Source: Roseiarcus sp963748545 (GTDB lineage Bacteria > Pseudomonadota > Alphaproteobacteria > Rhizobiales > Beijerinckiaceae). Taken from it: a stretch of DNA of 64,000 nt. The stretch is from the NCBI GenBank assembly GCA_963748545.1, contig CAVVJO010000015.1, forward strand, positions 62,001-126,000, given 5' to 3'. The notes beneath the pieces are model-generated. The model searched no databases. It worked only from the letters and a program-made list of their open reading frames with translations, and was not told where the DNA came from. The first letter of the stretch is position 1. Every line of letters starts with the position of its first letter. The translations under genes were made by a program, and so were the position numbers. Positions 20,195 to 29,431 of this stretch are shown in pieces.

Positions 20195-20234
20195 CGTCCC
20201 TGAAGCGGGACCCGACGAACCTTTTTCAGGGACG
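20195..20234. terminator. Long-loop inverted repeat between convergent genes
   Basis: Perfect 10-bp arms CGTCCCTGAA / TTCAGGGACG with a 20-bp spacer, starting 3 bp after the stop of the decarboxylase-like frame and ending 27 bp before the end of the convergent cyclase gene. The CTTTTT precedes the right arm. Probably a bidirectional terminator. Confidence 0.55.
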
Positions 20235-20260
20235 ATTGCCGCCCGGTCGCTTAAACGCCT

Positions 20261-23200
20261 TCAATGCGGCTCGTGGACGTCCAAGGTCGCCGAAGCGGTC
20301 GCCTGGGACGCCTCCCCCCTGGTCGGATCGCCTGGCCGGCCGCCGCCGGTCAGCTCGGATCGCAGTCTTTGCAGGGCCGGAAGCGCAAAGATTTCGCCGG
20401 ACGTGACGGCCTGCTCGATGCCCGCATTGACCACCGCGAGGGCGCCGGGAGCATCCCCCATCGCGAGGCGCATCAAAGCCAGATAGCGCCTGGCCTGCGG
20501 TTGGGTCAGCTTGCATCCGATCCGATCCAGATCGCTGAAACCGGAGGACGCCATGAGGAACCCGGCGTCGGGGTCCTCGAGGTGACCGATCGCCACGCCT
20601 CTGTAGAACGTGCCGAAAGCGCCATAGAGCGGATACTTGCGCTCGTTGCAGACCGCAATCAGGTCCTCGGCGATCGCTTTCACGCGCCCAAAATTGCGAC
20701 GCTCGCAGGCCTGTGACGCGCGAAAACAGAGGCTGTAGGCATAATCGTAGGCGCGCCCGAGAGTTTGCACGTGACTTTCGATCTCGTGCTCGACCCGATC
20801 GGCGCCGCGTTTGTCGCCGAGCTCCTCGAGGACGAGCATCAGCGCGCAGAGGCTTCCGACCAGCGGGTCCTGAGGGCTCGGAAACACCAGCTGCGCCCCG
20901 TTGCGCTCGCGGTACAGCGATCCGGCCAACTCCAGGTACCTTTGCGCGTTCAAAAGGTCGCCGCGCATGTAGCACACGTAGCCATACGCGTACTGGCTTT
21001 CGATCATGTGCACGGGATCGCCGGTCTTGCTCGCCATTTCGAGGCACAGCCTGGCGGCCTCCTCGGCGGCGGCCATCTGGACAGCCACGATGTGGAAACT
21101 GCAGGCGTTGCGAAGCACGGCGAACAATTCCGGGACGTTGCCCAAGGCGTCACAGATCGCGCGCGCCTCTCCCAGCGCGCGGCCGACCTCGGGCACGGAG
21201 TAGCCTCGCGAAGCCGAGAGGCTCACCGCAAGGCCAAGCAACAGCTGCAGTTCGACGCCTACGCGTTCGGGACCCTGCGGCTGGCGCCGCAGCAACGTAA
21301 GCGCGGTCTCCAGATGCCCGACGGCCTCGATGTGGGCGGCTCGCGAGGCCGCACGTTGCCCCGCCGCCGCCCAGAGGGGAATCGCTTCGGGCACCGCGCC
21401 GCTCTGGGTGAAGTGATACGCCAGCAACTCTGGCTGGCTGTCGCGCATTTCGGGAAAGCGCTCGCGCAGCGCGTTCGCGATCTTGCCGTGCAGCGTTTCG
21501 CGCTCGCGCTTGAGCACCGATTCGTAGGCGGCGTCGCGAATGAGGGCGTGCTTGAACATGTACTCGCTGTTCGGCGCCTCGCCTTGTTTTTCAACCAGAC
21601 CCGACGCCGCCAGCGCCGCCAGGTTCCGGCTGAGCTCGGCCCCCAACTCGTTCAGGACCTCGGCGAGAAGTTCGTAACTGAAGCGTCGGCCGATGGTCGC
21701 GCCTACATTGGCGACGCGGCGCGCGGGTCCGAGACGGTCGAGCCGCGCAACGAGCAAATCGTGCAGCGTCGCCGGGATCACGATCCGTGACGAACCGGCG
21801 CGGGCCGTGGTCGCCATGCCCTCCAGCACCGACTTCGTCATTTCCTCGACAAACAGCGGAATGCCGTCGCAGCGGGCCACGATCTGCCGCAGGGCCTCCG
21901 GCGGCAGCGCGTCCGCCTCGTCGAGATAGGCGCAAATCCGTTCGGCCGCGCCAAAATCCAGGCGAGAGAGCTCCATGAGATTGGCGGCTTCGGGCCATCG
22001 GTTCGCAAACTCGGGCCTGGCCGTGATCAGAACCATCCAGCGTCGCGAACTGGCTTTCGCAACCAGGCGATCCACGAATTCCAGAGTCGTCGAATCGCTC
22101 CAGTGCAGATCCTCGAAGACCAGCAGCGCCGGGGTTTCGCCTGTCCAGGATTCCAGAAGGGCGATCAGCGTATCGAGCGTGACCGCCTTGAGCTTTTCCG
22201 GCGTCAAATCCCCGATCGGGTGCGACGGGCTTGGCGGAAGGCCGAGGAGATCGCCGATCACGGCTTGGCTGCGCGGATCGCTCACGCCGTAACGCGCCAT
22301 GAGCCGCCCGAGTTTGGCGTGCCGCGACTCCCCGCTTTCGCCCCGTTCGAAACCGGCCGCCCGCGCAACCTGCTCGACGACCGGGTATAAGGCGGAATCG
22401 GCGTTGTTGGGCGCGCAGCTCCAGGTCGAATGCTCGTGGGGATAGTCGGCGACGTGGCGCCGCATGGCTTCGACCAGTCGCGACTTGCCGATGCCTGCTT
22501 CTCCCCGAATCAGGGCGACCTGGCCCTGGCCCGAGCGAACCCTCGACCAAAGGTCGACCAGAAACTGCAGTTCGGCGTCCCGGCCGAAGAGCGGCGACCC
22601 GGCGCTCTCGGCCCGGGCGCGGGAGCGGCTGTCGGTCGCGGTCGCTTCGAGGGGCTCGAACGCCGGCACCGGCGCGTCGAATCCCTTGAGCGTCAGCGGC
22701 TCGATCGCCCGATAGGTGAACTGGCCCGCGGTGATTCGCCGCGTGGTCTCCGCCACCAGGATTCCCCCCACGGGCGCCGCCGACTGGAGCCGCGCCGCGA
22801 GGTTCGGCGCTTCGCCCACGACGCCGATCTCGTGCACTTTCCCGCGCGTAATCAGGTCGTTGATCACCACGAAGCCCGTGGCGACGCCGATTCGCGCTTG
22901 GCAGGTAATCCCGTCAGGAAGCGGGAGACTTTCCATCGCGCTGCGCAGCGCCAGGGCGGCGCGGACGGCGTGCGCCGCGTCCTCTTCGTCCGCATTGGGA
23001 TAGCCGAAATATGCCAGCACGCCGTCGCCCAGGAATTTGGCGACAAAGCCCCGGTGACGGGTGATGAGGTCGTCGCATGCCGTCCGAAACGCATCCAGAA
23101 CCTGCAGCATGTCCTCGGGATCGAGCGCGTTGGCGAGCGCGACCGAACCGACCATGTCACAGAAGAGCACGGTGAGCGGGCGTCGCTCCATGCGTCGCGG

Positions 23201-23314
23201 CGCGTCCTCGCGACGCCCCGCGGGCTCAGGAGCCAATGGCGTATGGCAAACGGGGCAGGCGTCGGCCTTCGAGTCCGTTTCGGTAGCGCAGATCAGGCAT
23301 TTCACACGCGCCAA
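20261..23314 (-). CDS. Class III nucleotide cyclase with AAA ATPase and TPR regions (protein 1)
   Basis: 1017 residues, unbroken. Order: a zinc-ribbon-like N-terminus (C6-x2-C9, C20-x2-C23), class III cyclase domain with metal-binding Asp53 in LFCDMVGS and Asp97 in FLGDGVLAYFG, then RIGVATG and GEAPNLAARLQ; an AAA/STAND ATPase (GEAGIGKSRLVEAM; LLVFEDLHWSD); and a C-terminal helical-repeat half. Both metal Asp residues are present, so cyclase activity is possible. Such proteins make cAMP or use the cyclase domain as sensor. ATG 23314 is the natural start. Similar in plan to the protein at 41683-44997 but clearly divergent. Confidence 0.92.
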   Translation of the reverse strand: MARVKCLICATETDSKADACPVCHTPLAPEPAGRREDAPRRMERRPLTVLFCDMVGSVALANALDPEDMLQVLDAFRTACDDLITRHRGFVAKFLGDGVLAYFGYPNADEEDAAHAVRAALALRSAMESLPLPDGITCQARIGVATGFVVINDLITRGKVHEIGVVGEAPNLAARLQSAAPVGGILVAETTRRITAGQFTYRAIEPLTLKGFDAPVPAFEPLEATATDSRSRARAESAGSPLFGRDAELQFLVDLWSRVRSGQGQVALIRGEAGIGKSRLVEAMRRHVADYPHEHSTWSCAPNNADSALYPVVEQVARAAGFERGESGESRHAKLGRLMARYGVSDPRSQAVIGDLLGLPPSPSHPIGDLTPEKLKAVTLDTLIALLESWTGETPALLVFEDLHWSDSTTLEFVDRLVAKASSRRWMVLITARPEFANRWPEAANLMELSRLDFGAAERICAYLDEADALPPEALRQIVARCDGIPLFVEEMTKSVLEGMATTARAGSSRIVIPATLHDLLVARLDRLGPARRVANVGATIGRRFSYELLAEVLNELGAELSRNLAALAASGLVEKQGEAPNSEYMFKHALIRDAAYESVLKRERETLHGKIANALRERFPEMRDSQPELLAYHFTQSGAVPEAIPLWAAAGQRAASRAAHIEAVGHLETALTLLRRQPQGPERVGVELQLLLGLAVSLSASRGYSVPEVGRALGEARAICDALGNVPELFAVLRNACSFHIVAVQMAAAEEAARLCLEMASKTGDPVHMIESQYAYGYVCYMRGDLLNAQRYLELAGSLYRERNGAQLVFPSPQDPLVGSLCALMLVLEELGDKRGADRVEHEIESHVQTLGRAYDYAYSLCFRASQACERRNFGRVKAIAEDLIAVCNERKYPLYGAFGTFYRGVAIGHLEDPDAGFLMASSGFSDLDRIGCKLTQPQARRYLALMRLAMGDAPGALAVVNAGIEQAVTSGEIFALPALQRLRSELTGGGRPGDPTRGEASQATASATLDVHEPH

Positions 23315-23897
23315 GGGGCCTCCAATTCGTCGCCTTACGGCTATAGCGCGGGACTCGTCTGTTCGCCAATGCAGTCATGCATATGTAACCCGACCCTGAC
23401 GGCTGCGTCGAGCGTGACGGGGACGTCGATCGGGGGCGCCGCGGCCTCGCTCTGGGCGGTCCGTCCCGCCCTCCTTGGGCGCCGTCCCGGAAGGCCCTGA
23501 GCCCTGGTCAATGCGGCTGCGGCGCCGGGCCGATCCAGGACTTCTCAACCCGCTGTCCCTCAACGTACCAAGTCATATTATATCATTACATCAAATGTTT
23601 ACATACAATTTTCTCATCTTTTAGATTAAAACGCCTACGGCGGCGGGTCGAAAAAAGTGACAGGTTTGTGCGCCGAAGCCGCTGAAATCGTTGCATCCTT
23701 GCCAAGGCTGCAGTCGCAGCGCCGAAGCCCTTCAGGCGCGCGCGACACGCGCCTGTCATCCAGCGGTTTTGCGGAGACTCTAAGCAGGACGGCATTGACG
23801 GCGGGCAGCGTCTTGGGAACGTAGTCGCCGGGACGTTGGCGCCTGACTCGGAGTTCGGATGCAGTCTCCCCAGCATATCAGGGGTTGGAGGCCCAGC
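23315..23897. other. Long intergenic region with an A/T-rich block upstream of the porin gene
   Basis: 583 bp between divergent genes. Bases about 23570-23640 are strikingly A/T-rich (TATTATATCATTACATC and beyond) in an otherwise G/C-rich window, as expected for a strong promoter or a regulator site. No open frame with family features is seen on either strand. Confidence 0.6.
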
Positions 23898-25445
23898 ATG
23901 CGCCGTTCGGCGCCGCCAGCCATCGGTGCGGCGCTCGCGGTCGCGGCTGGATTGGCCGCCGCTGCCGCAAACGCAGACCCCGCCGCCGGGACGGGCTCGC
24001 CGGCGGAGCCAGCTTCCCTCGTCGCCCTGCCCGCCCTGTCGACGACCCCGCAAGGGTTGTCGTTCCGCGCCCAGGCGCCGGTGCAGGCGCCCCCGACGGC
24101 CGCGTCCGCCCCCGCTCCCGCAAGCCCGGGCCCGTGGGGCGTGCTGAGCGGCGACTGGCAGAACGCCAACCTGCTCGGCGACATCGGCGGCTTGAGGCCG
24201 GCGCTCGCCCAATACGGCCTCTCCGTGCAGCTCTACGAGGAGGCGGAGACCTTCGGCAACCTGACCGGCGGCGTCCGCCAGGGCTTCGAGGTCAACGGCG
24301 TCACGACCGCTCAGGTGCAACTCGACACAAAGCCCCTCTTCGGCCTCCAGGGCGGAATCGTCAGCGTCAGCGGCTTCCATATTTGGGGCGGCGACCTCAG
24401 CGAATCGAACCTCCTGAACCTCCAGACGGTGAGCGGCCTGGAGGCGCCCGCGTCCCTTCGCCTCTGGGAGCTCTGGTATCAGCAGAATTTCGGCGAGCGC
24501 TTCGACGTCAAAATCGGCGAGCAGAGCCTCGATAACGAGTTCATGATGAGCCAGAACGCCGGCTACTTCCTCAACTCGGTGATGGGCTGGCCGATGCTGC
24601 CTGCGGCGAACCTGCCGGGCGGCGGCCCCGCCTACCCGCTCGCGGGCCTCGGCGTGCGCGCACGCGCGCGTCCCTCCGACGCCATCACGATCATGGCCGG
24701 CGTCTTCAATGGCAGCCCGATTCCGCTGAATTCCCCAAACACCCCGCAAAGCAATCCCAACGGCGTCAGCTTCCCGCTGAACACCGGCGTTCTCGCGATT
24801 GCTGAGCTGCAATACACTTTTCCGGCGGCTTCCCCCTCCGGCAAGCCCGCCGCCGACGGCCCGCTGCCAGGGACGTACAAGATCGGCGGCTGGTACGACA
24901 GCGAAGACTTCGACAGCCAACGGGTCGACAATCTCGGCCTTCCGCTCGCCAGCCCCGAGAGCGACGGGACGCCCGCAAAGAAGCAGGGCGACTATTCGCT
25001 CTACGCCGTGGCGGACCAGATGGTCTGGCGCGGCAGCGATCCCGTCCGCAACATCAGCGCCTTCCTGCGCGGCGAATTCACGACGCTTCAGGATCGCAAC
25101 CTGATCAGCTTCAGCATGAACGGCGGCCTGAGCCTGCATGATCCGCTGCCGGGGCGAGACAACGACGTCTTCGGGCTCGGCTTCGGAATCGCGCGCGTGA
25201 CCAGCGGCGCATCCAACGCCGACCGGGACCTGCAAGTCTTCGAGGCCGCCGTCTATACCCCGGTGCGCAACACCGAGACCTTTGTGGAGGCGACCTATCA
25301 GGCGCAGGTCCTGCCATCGTGGCAGATCCAGCCCGATTTCCAGTACATCATCAACCCGGGCGCAGGGCTCGCCAACCCCGACCAGCCGACTCAGACGCTC
25401 AAGAACGAACTGGTGATCGGCCTGCGCACGACGCTTACGTTCTGA
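23898..25445 (+). CDS. OprB-type carbohydrate-selective porin
   Basis: 515 residues from ATG 23898. Signal peptide with hydrophobic core (AAPAIGAALAVAAGLAAAAANA type, cleavage ~28), a Pro/Ala-rich stretch to ~85, then the OprB core: WGVLSGDWQNANLLGDIGGLRPALAQYGLS, LYEEAETFGNLTGGVRQG, KIGEQSLDNEFMMSQ, GVFNGSP, YKIGGWYDSEDF, and a terminal beta strand ending LRTTLTF with C-terminal Phe, the outer-membrane sorting signature. Passive uptake of sugars or related solutes across the outer membrane. Stands alone; expression is likely driven from the A/T-rich block upstream. Confidence 0.92.
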   Translation: MRRSAPPAIGAALAVAAGLAAAAANADPAAGTGSPAEPASLVALPALSTTPQGLSFRAQAPVQAPPTAASAPAPASPGPWGVLSGDWQNANLLGDIGGLRPALAQYGLSVQLYEEAETFGNLTGGVRQGFEVNGVTTAQVQLDTKPLFGLQGGIVSVSGFHIWGGDLSESNLLNLQTVSGLEAPASLRLWELWYQQNFGERFDVKIGEQSLDNEFMMSQNAGYFLNSVMGWPMLPAANLPGGGPAYPLAGLGVRARARPSDAITIMAGVFNGSPIPLNSPNTPQSNPNGVSFPLNTGVLAIAELQYTFPAASPSGKPAADGPLPGTYKIGGWYDSEDFDSQRVDNLGLPLASPESDGTPAKKQGDYSLYAVADQMVWRGSDPVRNISAFLRGEFTTLQDRNLISFSMNGGLSLHDPLPGRDNDVFGLGFGIARVTSGASNADRDLQVFEAAVYTPVRNTETFVEATYQAQVLPSWQIQPDFQYIINPGAGLANPDQPTQTLKNELVIGLRTTLTF

Positions 25446-25458
25446 GGCGCCGACCCGG

Positions 25459-26340
25459 TCAGCGCCGCGCGGACGCCGCCGAAGGCGCGGCGCGAGCGAC
25501 GGCCGCGGGCGCGCGTCTCGGCGAGGGGTTTCTGCGCAGAGCCGCGACGACGACCAGCAGCGCGCCGCCGGCCAGGACATAAGCCGACGGTCGGAACGCC
25601 ATGTCCGGATCGATGTTCGCTCCGAGCACCTCCCAGAAGGGGATATGGCGCACCAGGGCATACCAGCCGGCCTCGATCAGCGCGGTCAGCGGCGTCGCCA
25701 GCGCGACACTCGCCAGCGCGGCGACCCAAGGGGCAATCTGGCGCTTCACCGCCGCGCGGAACAGCATCAGGACGAGGAAGAAGCCGATCATGATCGTGGG
25801 CTCGGTGACGTCGGCCTTCGCCTGGATCATGAAATGCAGGAGCGCGAGGACCCCGATCCCGTAGACCAGCGCATGAAGGGTCCGCCATTTCGGCCCCAGC
25901 CGCCGGATCATCGCGTCGGTCGAGGTCACGGCGAGCGCTGCGAGGCCGAGCCAGGCGATGAAGCCGATCGTCAGATAGAAACGCAGCGCGATCTCGCTCG
26001 CGACGTGGACCAGGTTATAATGCTGATCGACGACGTACAGCGAAAGGTGGGCGAACGCGTAGGCAAAGGCGGCGACCCCGACCATCCGCCGGATCGCGAT
26101 CAGCTTGGGATACCGCGCCGAGCGAATCAGCGGCGTCACGAGGAGCGAGAGCAGCAGGAAACGGATCGCCCAGAGACCCGTCCTGTGGATCATTTCCGTC
26201 ACCACCTTCGGCTCGAGCGCGCCGGTGGCGGCGAGATAGACGATCCAGGCCGCCGGGAGGAACAGGCCGGCGAACACCACCGCCTTCAGCGGGGAGAAAT
26301 GGCCGCTGCGTTCGTTCCAGGGCGCTTTGAGGACGATCAT
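25459..26340 (-). CDS. MsrQ/YedZ-like heme-binding membrane subunit
   Basis: 293 residues from ATG 26340; a longer start at 26376 is possible. A ferric-reductase-like transmembrane protein with about six helices and His residues placed for heme ligation (MIHRTGLWAIRFLLLSLLVTPL; FAHLSLYVVDQHY; LHALVYGIGVLALLHFMIQAK). MsrQ passes electrons from the quinone pool or flavin to the periplasmic methionine sulfoxide reductase MsrP. No msrP gene is next to it, unlike the usual operon, and the C-terminus carries an Arg/Ala-rich tail. Convergent with the porin gene, 13 bp apart. Confidence 0.8.
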   Translation of the reverse strand: MIVLKAPWNERSGHFSPLKAVVFAGLFLPAAWIVYLAATGALEPKVVTEMIHRTGLWAIRFLLLSLLVTPLIRSARYPKLIAIRRMVGVAAFAYAFAHLSLYVVDQHYNLVHVASEIALRFYLTIGFIAWLGLAALAVTSTDAMIRRLGPKWRTLHALVYGIGVLALLHFMIQAKADVTEPTIMIGFFLVLMLFRAAVKRQIAPWVAALASVALATPLTALIEAGWYALVRHIPFWEVLGANIDPDMAFRPSAYVLAGGALLVVVAALRRNPSPRRAPAAVARAAPSAASARR

Positions 26341-26529
26341 CAGGGAAGACCTTATCGGGTGGGGGCCTCGTTTCAAGCCTCGCTGGCTATACGAACCGTC
26401 GGGTCGTTTGTTTCATCCGCCTCTTCATCGGCGCGCCGGCGCTGGCGCGACCCGGCGCCCGGGCCTATAGTCCGGCGGGGCGGCCACCGGGGCGTCGGGA
26501 CCTTCGACGGCCGCAAACGGGGGCGGTCG

Positions 26530-27099
26530 ATGGACGTTTACGAGCGCGCAAAGGCGATGGTGCTGTCGCCGTCCTCCGAATGGCTGAGCATCGAGCCCGA
26601 GTCCGGCGACGCCGGCTATCTGTTCACAAATTACGCAGCCTTCGTGGCGGCGATCCCGCCGATCTGTGAGTTTCTGCGCCATGGCGTGTTCGGCGCGGCG
26701 GGACGCCATTTCCGCCATCTCCACCCTCACGGGTTCTTCTCCAGCCTTTTTGGCGGAATCGTCCACTATCTCGTGACGTTCATCGTCCTCTACGTCATGG
26801 CGGTCGTCATCGACGGCCTGGCGCCGACCTTTTCCGCCCCGAAGAATCCTCAGAACGCGATGAAGCTCGCGGTCTATTCGATGACCCCGGTCTGGCTCGC
26901 CGGCGTCTTCGCCCTCATCCCCGGCCTGGGATTTCTGCGCCTCCTCGCCGTGATCTATGCCGTCTATCTTCTTTGGCTCGGCCTGCCGATCCTGATGAGG
27001 TGCCCGTCCGACAAGACTGGCCCCTACGCGCTGGCGATCCTCGTCTGCGCCATCATCCTGTCGATCGTCGTCTCCGCGCTCGTCGGGCCGGTGATTTAA
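26530..27099 (+). CDS. Yip1-family integral membrane protein
   Basis: 189 residues with about five membrane helices (AAFVAAIPPICEFLRHGVFG, FGGIVHYLVTFIVLYVMAVVI, KLAVYSMTPVWLAGVFALIPGL, LRLLAVIYAVYLLWLGLPIL, AILVCAIILSIVVSALVG). The N-terminal VYERAKAMVLSPSSEWLSIEPE and the YSMTPVWLAG motif identify the bacterial Yip1 domain family; function unknown. ATG 26530. Divergent from the msrQ-like gene by 189 bp. Confidence 0.88.
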   Translation: MDVYERAKAMVLSPSSEWLSIEPESGDAGYLFTNYAAFVAAIPPICEFLRHGVFGAAGRHFRHLHPHGFFSSLFGGIVHYLVTFIVLYVMAVVIDGLAPTFSAPKNPQNAMKLAVYSMTPVWLAGVFALIPGLGFLRLLAVIYAVYLLWLGLPILMRCPSDKTGPYALAILVCAIILSIVVSALVGPVI

Positions 27100-27174
27100 T
27101 CCGGGCGACGCCCACGCAATCTTAACGACGCCTCGCCAAGTTGACCTTGATTCTGGATCAAGAGACGATTCCGC

Positions 27175-27834
27175 TTGGAAACCGACCTTTACATCCCCAT
27201 CAAGCGCCATTTGGAGAAGCTCGGCCTCGAGGTCAAAGGCGAGGTGCGCGGCTGCGATCTCGTCGCTCTTTCCGACGGCCCGCCCGAACGGGTCGTGATC
27301 GGCGAGCTCAAGCAAAGCTTCACCCTCGAACTGGTGCTTCAGGCCGTCGACCGGACATCCGCCTGCGACGAAGTCTGGCTCGCCGTCGGCGCGTCCAAGC
27401 GCGGGCGTGGCCGCGAGAACGACGCGCGGGTCAAGAAGCTCTGTCGGTTCCTGGGCTTCGGCTTGCTCGCCGTCGCCGCGAATGGCCGGGTCGACGTGGT
27501 GGTCGAGCCGGCGCCCTGGAAACCGAGGCGCGACGGCAAGCGGCGCTCGCGCATCGTCGAGGAGCATCGTCGCCGCAAGGGCGATCCCGTCTTGGGCGGT
27601 TCGACCCGGACCCCCAAATGACCGCCTATCGTCAGCAGGCGCTCGCCGTGGCCGGAGCGCTCGCCCGGCGCGCCGACCCGTCCGCGCGACCTTCGCGGAC
27701 TTGCCCCGGACGCCGCCAAAATTCTTCAGAGCAATGTCTATGGCTGGTTCGAGCGGATCGAGCGCGGGCTCTATGGGTTGACCGCGTCGGGTCGCGTCGC
27801 CTTCGCTTCCTGGGCGAGCGGCCCGCCGTCGTAA
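27175..27834 (+). CDS. DUF2161-family protein, nuclease-like (two compensating frameshifts)
   Basis: About 219 residues when one missing base near 27616 and one extra base near 27686 are corrected; the two cancel. Start TTG 27175 gives ETDLYIPIKRHLEKLGLEVKGEVRGCDLV, and VIGELKQSFTLELVLQAVDR follows. This has the restriction-endonuclease-like pattern of acidic residue then E-x-K (D..GELK). After the break the sequence continues MTAYRQQALAVAGALA and NVYGWFERIERGLYGLT, a winged-helix-like C-terminus. The family is annotated DUF2161; a PD-(D/E)XK nuclease fold is inference. Ends at TAA 27832-27834. Confidence 0.78.
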
Positions 27835-27847
27835 GACTTCGATCGGA

Positions 27848-27868
27848 GGGGCGGTCTCTGGCCGCCCC
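27848..27868. terminator. GC-rich hairpin between convergent genes
   Basis: GGGGCGG / CCGCCCC, 7-bp arms with a 7-base loop, between the DUF2161 stop and the end of the convergent ferredoxin reductase gene. Likely bidirectional; no clear T run. Confidence 0.6.
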
Positions 27869-27887
27869 AGGCGCGCGCCTTCCGAGC

Positions 27888-28926
27888 CTAGCTCACCCCG
27901 AGCTTGCGCTGCAGGTTCGTCGACGAGGTCGTGTACTGGAACACCAGCTTCTTGTCCGGATAGACGTAATGATGGGCCTTTTGCGCGGCGAGCGCCGCCT
28001 CGTGGAAGCCGCACAGGATCAGCTTGAGCTTACCCGGGTAAGTGTTGATGTCGCCGACGGCGAAGATGCCCGGCGTGCTCGTCTCGAACCGCTCAGTGTC
28101 GACGGGCACGAGGTTCTCGTGCAGGTTCAGCCCCCAGTCGGCGACCGGACCGAGCTTCATCGTCAGGCCGAAGAACGGCATCAGGTCGTCGCAGGGCAGA
28201 TCGACCGTCTCGCCGTTCTCCTTTTTCACAACCAGCGCCGAGAGCTGTCCGGCTTCGCCTTTGACCGCCGTCACCTGCCCGAGCAGGAAATCCATCTCGC
28301 CACGGTCCACCAGCGCCTGCATCGCGTTGACCGAATGGGGCGCGGCGCGGAAGACGGCGCGGCGATGGATGAGGGTCACGCGGCTCGCGAGCGGGTGCAG
28401 GTTGATCGCCCAGTCGAGCGCCGAATCGCCGCCCCCGACAATGACCAGGCGACGGTCGCGAAAATGCTCCATCTTACGGACGGAATAGAAGACGCTGCTG
28501 TTCTCGAACGCTTCGAGTCCAGGGATCGGCGGCTTTTTCGGCTGGAACGACCCGCCGCCGGCGGCGATGATCACGACCTTGGCTTCGATCGTCGTCCCGG
28601 CGTCCGTCCCGACCCGGAACAGCGGGCGCTCGGGGGTTCCGAGCGAATTCCAGCCGATCGACCATCTCGCCGAGATGAAAAGTTGGTCCGAACGGGTTGA
28701 TCTGCTTCATCAAATTGTCGACCAACTCCTGGCCGTTGATGATCGGGTAGCCGGGAATGTCGTAGATCGGCTTCTCCGGATAGAGTTCGGCGCACTGGCC
28801 GCCTGGCCGCGACAGGATGTCGATCAGATGGCACTTCATGTCGAGGAGCCCGAGCTCGAACACGGAAAAGAGCCCGACCGGCCCCGCTCCGATAATCGCA
28901 ACGTCGGTGGCAATCACGTCGCTCAT
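27888..28926 (-). CDS. Thioredoxin-reductase-like ferredoxin--NADP+ reductase (one apparent frameshift)
   Basis: About 345 residues from ATG 28926. Two-dinucleotide-binding-fold flavoprotein: FAD motif AIIGAGPVGLFSVFELG, SRPGGQCAELYPEKPIYDIPGYP, then NADPH motif VIVGGGDSALDWAINL, HRRAVFRA, and GIFAVGDINTYPGKLKLILCG. The absence of a CxxC pair separates it from true thioredoxin reductase and matches the TrxR-like FNR family. Frame changes near 28647; removing one base restores VDRLESLGTPERPLFRVG. It lies 4 bp downstream of a [2Fe-2S] ferredoxin gene and very probably reduces or oxidises that ferredoxin. Confidence 0.92.
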
Positions 28927-28930
28927 CGTC

Positions 28931-29251
28931 TCAGCCTTGCTTCGCCGGCGTCGTAACGACGAGCCCATCGAGTTCGTCGGTCACCTTGATCTGGCAGGAC
29001 AGCCGCGAATTCGGCTGCACCTCGAAGGCGAAATCCAGCATGTCCTCTTCCATTTGCGAGGGCGCTCCGACCTTTTCGGTCCAGGCCTCTTCGACATAGA
29101 CATGGCAGGTCGCACAGGCGCAGGCCCCCCCGCATTCCGCCTCGATCCCCGGAATGGAATTGTGCAGCGCCGTCTCCATCACGGTCGCCCCGACCTGGGC
29201 CTCGACCGTGCGCGCTTGGCCTTTTGAGTCCACAAAGGTTATCTTCGCCAT
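28931..29251 (-). CDS. Adrenodoxin-type [2Fe-2S] ferredoxin
   Basis: 106 residues. Cluster ligands are visible as Cys40, Cys46, Cys49 (ECGGACACATC) and Cys86 (RLSCQIKV), the adrenodoxin/putidaredoxin spacing; an extra Cys44 lies between. Related ferredoxins serve cytochrome P450s or iron-sulfur assembly. Encoded just upstream of the ferredoxin reductase on the same strand, which supports a two-protein electron chain NADPH to reductase to ferredoxin. Start ATG 29251. Confidence 0.94.
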   Translation of the reverse strand: MAKITFVDSKGQARTVEAQVGATVMETALHNSIPGIEAECGGACACATCHVYVEEAWTEKVGAPSQMEEDMLDFAFEVQPNSRLSCQIKVTDELDGLVVTTPAKQG

Positions 29252-29431
29252 AAAGCAGAACCTATCCCCGCTCTCCTGTCGCGCTCGGGGCGCGCCTGCG
29301 CCTCCAAGCCGAGCGGGGGCCTTCATAAAGCAAGCGCGCAGCGGCCGAAAGGGCGCTCTCGCGATCCCCCCGGCACTCCGAAAGTTCACAAGAGGCGATC
29401 GACGGCTTACGCCGCGCGGCGCGAAAAGCCT

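Noticed and set aside
23586..25661. A 691-codon minus-strand frame opposite the porin gene
   Set aside because: The porin on the + strand has signal peptide, family motifs and C-terminal Phe; the opposite frame is composition-driven.
26425..28014. A 529-codon minus-strand frame over the Yip1 and DUF2161 genes
   Set aside because: It runs antisense to the Yip1 and DUF2161 genes, which carry family motifs; the frame itself has none.
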